Source: Halieaceae bacterium
GTDB taxonomy: Bacteria > Pseudomonadota > Gammaproteobacteria > Pseudomonadales > Halieaceae
DNA: 64,000 nt
Direction of reading: 5' to 3'
Assembly: GCA_902631395.1 (NCBI GenBank)
Contig: CACOYM010000004.1
Span: 62,001 to 126,000 of the forward strand
Shown here: positions 63,003 through 64,000 of the stretch, piece after piece
Layout of the letters: each line of letters opens with the position of its first letter
How positions within the stretch are numbered: position 1 is the first letter of the stretch
Position numbers and translations under genes: made by a program
Notes under the pieces: generated by a model
What the model saw: only the letters and a program-made list of their open reading frames with translations
Databases searched by the model: none
What the model was told of the DNA's origin: nothing

Positions 63003-64000
63003 ATGAAGTTCATCTCGACATTACTGATACTGCTGCTGAACCAAGCTGTCGCGGCGGCCTCGCTTGAGGATAGCGTGCGTACCTATCAGGAGGCCCTCAT
63101 TACGCACGGCGTCACGGGTTCCAATATTGCCGGTGTGTTCAAGGGCTCCGAGGTGTTGGCGCTATCGGCGGTAGCCTCAGACCTTCCGGGTGATAAAGCG
63201 ATTACCGAGGAGACGATCTTCCCGATCTGGTCCATGTCGAAGCCGGTGACAATTGTGGCGATGATGGTGCTCCTCGATCAAGGTAAGTACAGCGTTGACG
63301 AGCCGGTGGCCATGTACCTCCCCGAGTTTGCCGATCTGATGTGCCGGCCCGAGGACGAGGATGCTGATCTTTACCCGTGCGAGAATGAGCTCCTGATTGA
63401 GCACTTGCTAACCCATCGCAGCGGCTACTCTTATTACGGAATCGTCGGTGGGGAAGGACCGGATTTTCGCTATCCGTATACCGACCTCGAGGACTACATC
63501 CGCCATGTGGCTTACTGGCCCGTGGAGTTTGAGCCGGGCACGGCGTATCTCTATGGCATCAATCAGGCGATTCTGGGTCGGCTGGTGGAGGTGCTCTCGG
63601 GCAAGACCTTCTTTGAGTTTTTGAGCGAGGCGATCTTTACCCCGCTAGGCATGAAAGACACCAAATTCGAGTTGACGGACGCTGACCGCGCGCGATTTCA
63701 GCCCCTTTACCGTAAGGCACAGCTCCAACTGGGGGTTAATGGCATTGCGCCGGATGAGGGTACGCCGCGCATCACCGATCAGTACGACGACCTTGATTAC
63801 GCGCCGGGTACCAAGAAACAGTTGGGTGGCGAGGGGCTGGTGAGCACGTTTAGTGACTACCGCAAATTCTGCGAGATGCTGTTAAACGGTGGGGTATACA
63901 ACGGTCAGCAGATTATCTCCAAGGCATCGCTGGACTTAATGACCACTACTGTGACGCCACCCCAGTTGTCTGGTGGTTACAGCTCGGGCTTTGGCTTCGC
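63003..64000 (+). CDS. Serine beta-lactamase-like hydrolase, cut by window end
   Basis: At least 332 residues; the frame stays open to the window edge. Signal peptide FISTLLILLLNQAVAAA, so it is exported. The catalytic motif is SMSK (Ser77, Lys80) and YGIN is the second motif. LLTHRSGYSYYG is the family's conserved turn. Closer to EstB/PBP-type esterases than to resistance enzymes. ATG follows AGGGGG. It lies outside the island, to the right of repeat C, and is distinct from the lipoprotein at 24268. Confidence 0.85.
   Translation, partial: MKFISTLLILLLNQAVAAASLEDSVRTYQEALITHGVTGSNIAGVFKGSEVLALSAVASDLPGDKAITEETIFPIWSMSKPVTIVAMMVLLDQGKYSVDEPVAMYLPEFADLMCRPEDEDADLYPCENELLIEHLLTHRSGYSYYGIVGGEGPDFRYPYTDLEDYIRHVAYWPVEFEPGTAYLYGINQAILGRLVEVLSGKTFFEFLSEAIFTPLGMKDTKFELTDADRARFQPLYRKAQLQLGVNGIAPDEGTPRITDQYDDLDYAPGTKKQLGGEGLVSTFSDYRKFCEMLLNGGVYNGQQIISKASLDLMTTTVTPPQLSGGYSSGFGF

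Overview
The window looks like a chromosomal segment of a marine gammaproteobacterium of the OM60/NOR5 (Halieaceae)-SAR92 type. This is inferred from gene content only: TonB-dependent receptors, lipoproteins, a P450 operon, PuuA/PuuB-like polyamine genes, an AbgT transporter and a FliC-type flagellin. No rRNA gene, complete tRNA gene, integrase, transposase or CRISPR array was seen.

Layout. (1) 0-12.2 kb: an AraC-type regulator with a SnoaL-like domain, a PuuA/PuuB-like pair, a cupin, a sodium:solute symporter, two divergent phytoene-desaturase-like (PYROXD2-type) flavoenzymes, a sulfatase and a coupled pair of hot-dog dehydratases. (2) 12.5-18.3 kb: a RhlE-type helicase, a family 2 glycosyltransferase whose homology starts upstream of any ordinary start codon, a 72-residue protein with a C-terminal sorting-type tail, a thiolase and an AbgT transporter. 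(3) 18.4-24 kb: a solitary flagellin with a jelly-roll insert and a sigma-28-like promoter, a MotA/PomA-like membrane gene cut by an in-frame TGA, several small unknown genes and an orphan Rap1a/Tai-like protein. (4) 24.3-34.3 kb: a serine beta-lactamase-like lipoprotein, then a zinc-acquisition locus. It holds a His/Asp-rich TonB receptor, a G3E GTPase, an FtsX-type ABC transporter, a DUF3299 protein, a ZrgA (DUF2796) protein, a MerC-like protein and Zur. A 17-bp perfect palindrome in the receptor/GTPase promoter is a likely Zur site. (5) 34.4-42.4 kb: an alcohol dehydrogenase, SppA, a fumarylacetoacetase-family enzyme with a decayed flavin monooxygenase start fused behind it, a membrane protein, and about 2 kb almost without genes. 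(6) 42.4-48.3 kb: an S9 peptidase lipoprotein, a CotH-kinase lipoprotein and an SDR. (7) 48.7-62.5 kb: a divergent catabolic island. (8) 63.0 kb to the end: a second beta-lactamase-like protein, cut by the window edge.

The island at 48.7-62.5 kb is the most interesting part. Leftward, an operon encodes a split dikinase: one subunit has a PPDK-type ATP-grasp and a phosphohistidine domain, and its partner has a rifampin-phosphotransferase-like substrate region and its own phosphohistidine domain. An SDR follows. Rightward, a TetR regulator overlaps a cytochrome P450 gene. Then come a 3-alpha-HSD-like SDR, a histidine phosphatase, an acyl-CoA ligase, a winged-helix protein, an aldehyde dehydrogenase and a TonB receptor ended by a strong terminator. 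Junctions are overlapping or very short. I infer an uptake, hydroxylation, oxidation and CoA-activation route for an unknown hydrophobic substrate, with an ATP-driven phosphorylation step.

Three colinear 77-bp direct repeats that resemble the 3' half of a tRNA, at 40.4, 48.4 and 62.8 kb, bracket regions 6 and 7. They suggest that these are separately acquired modules.
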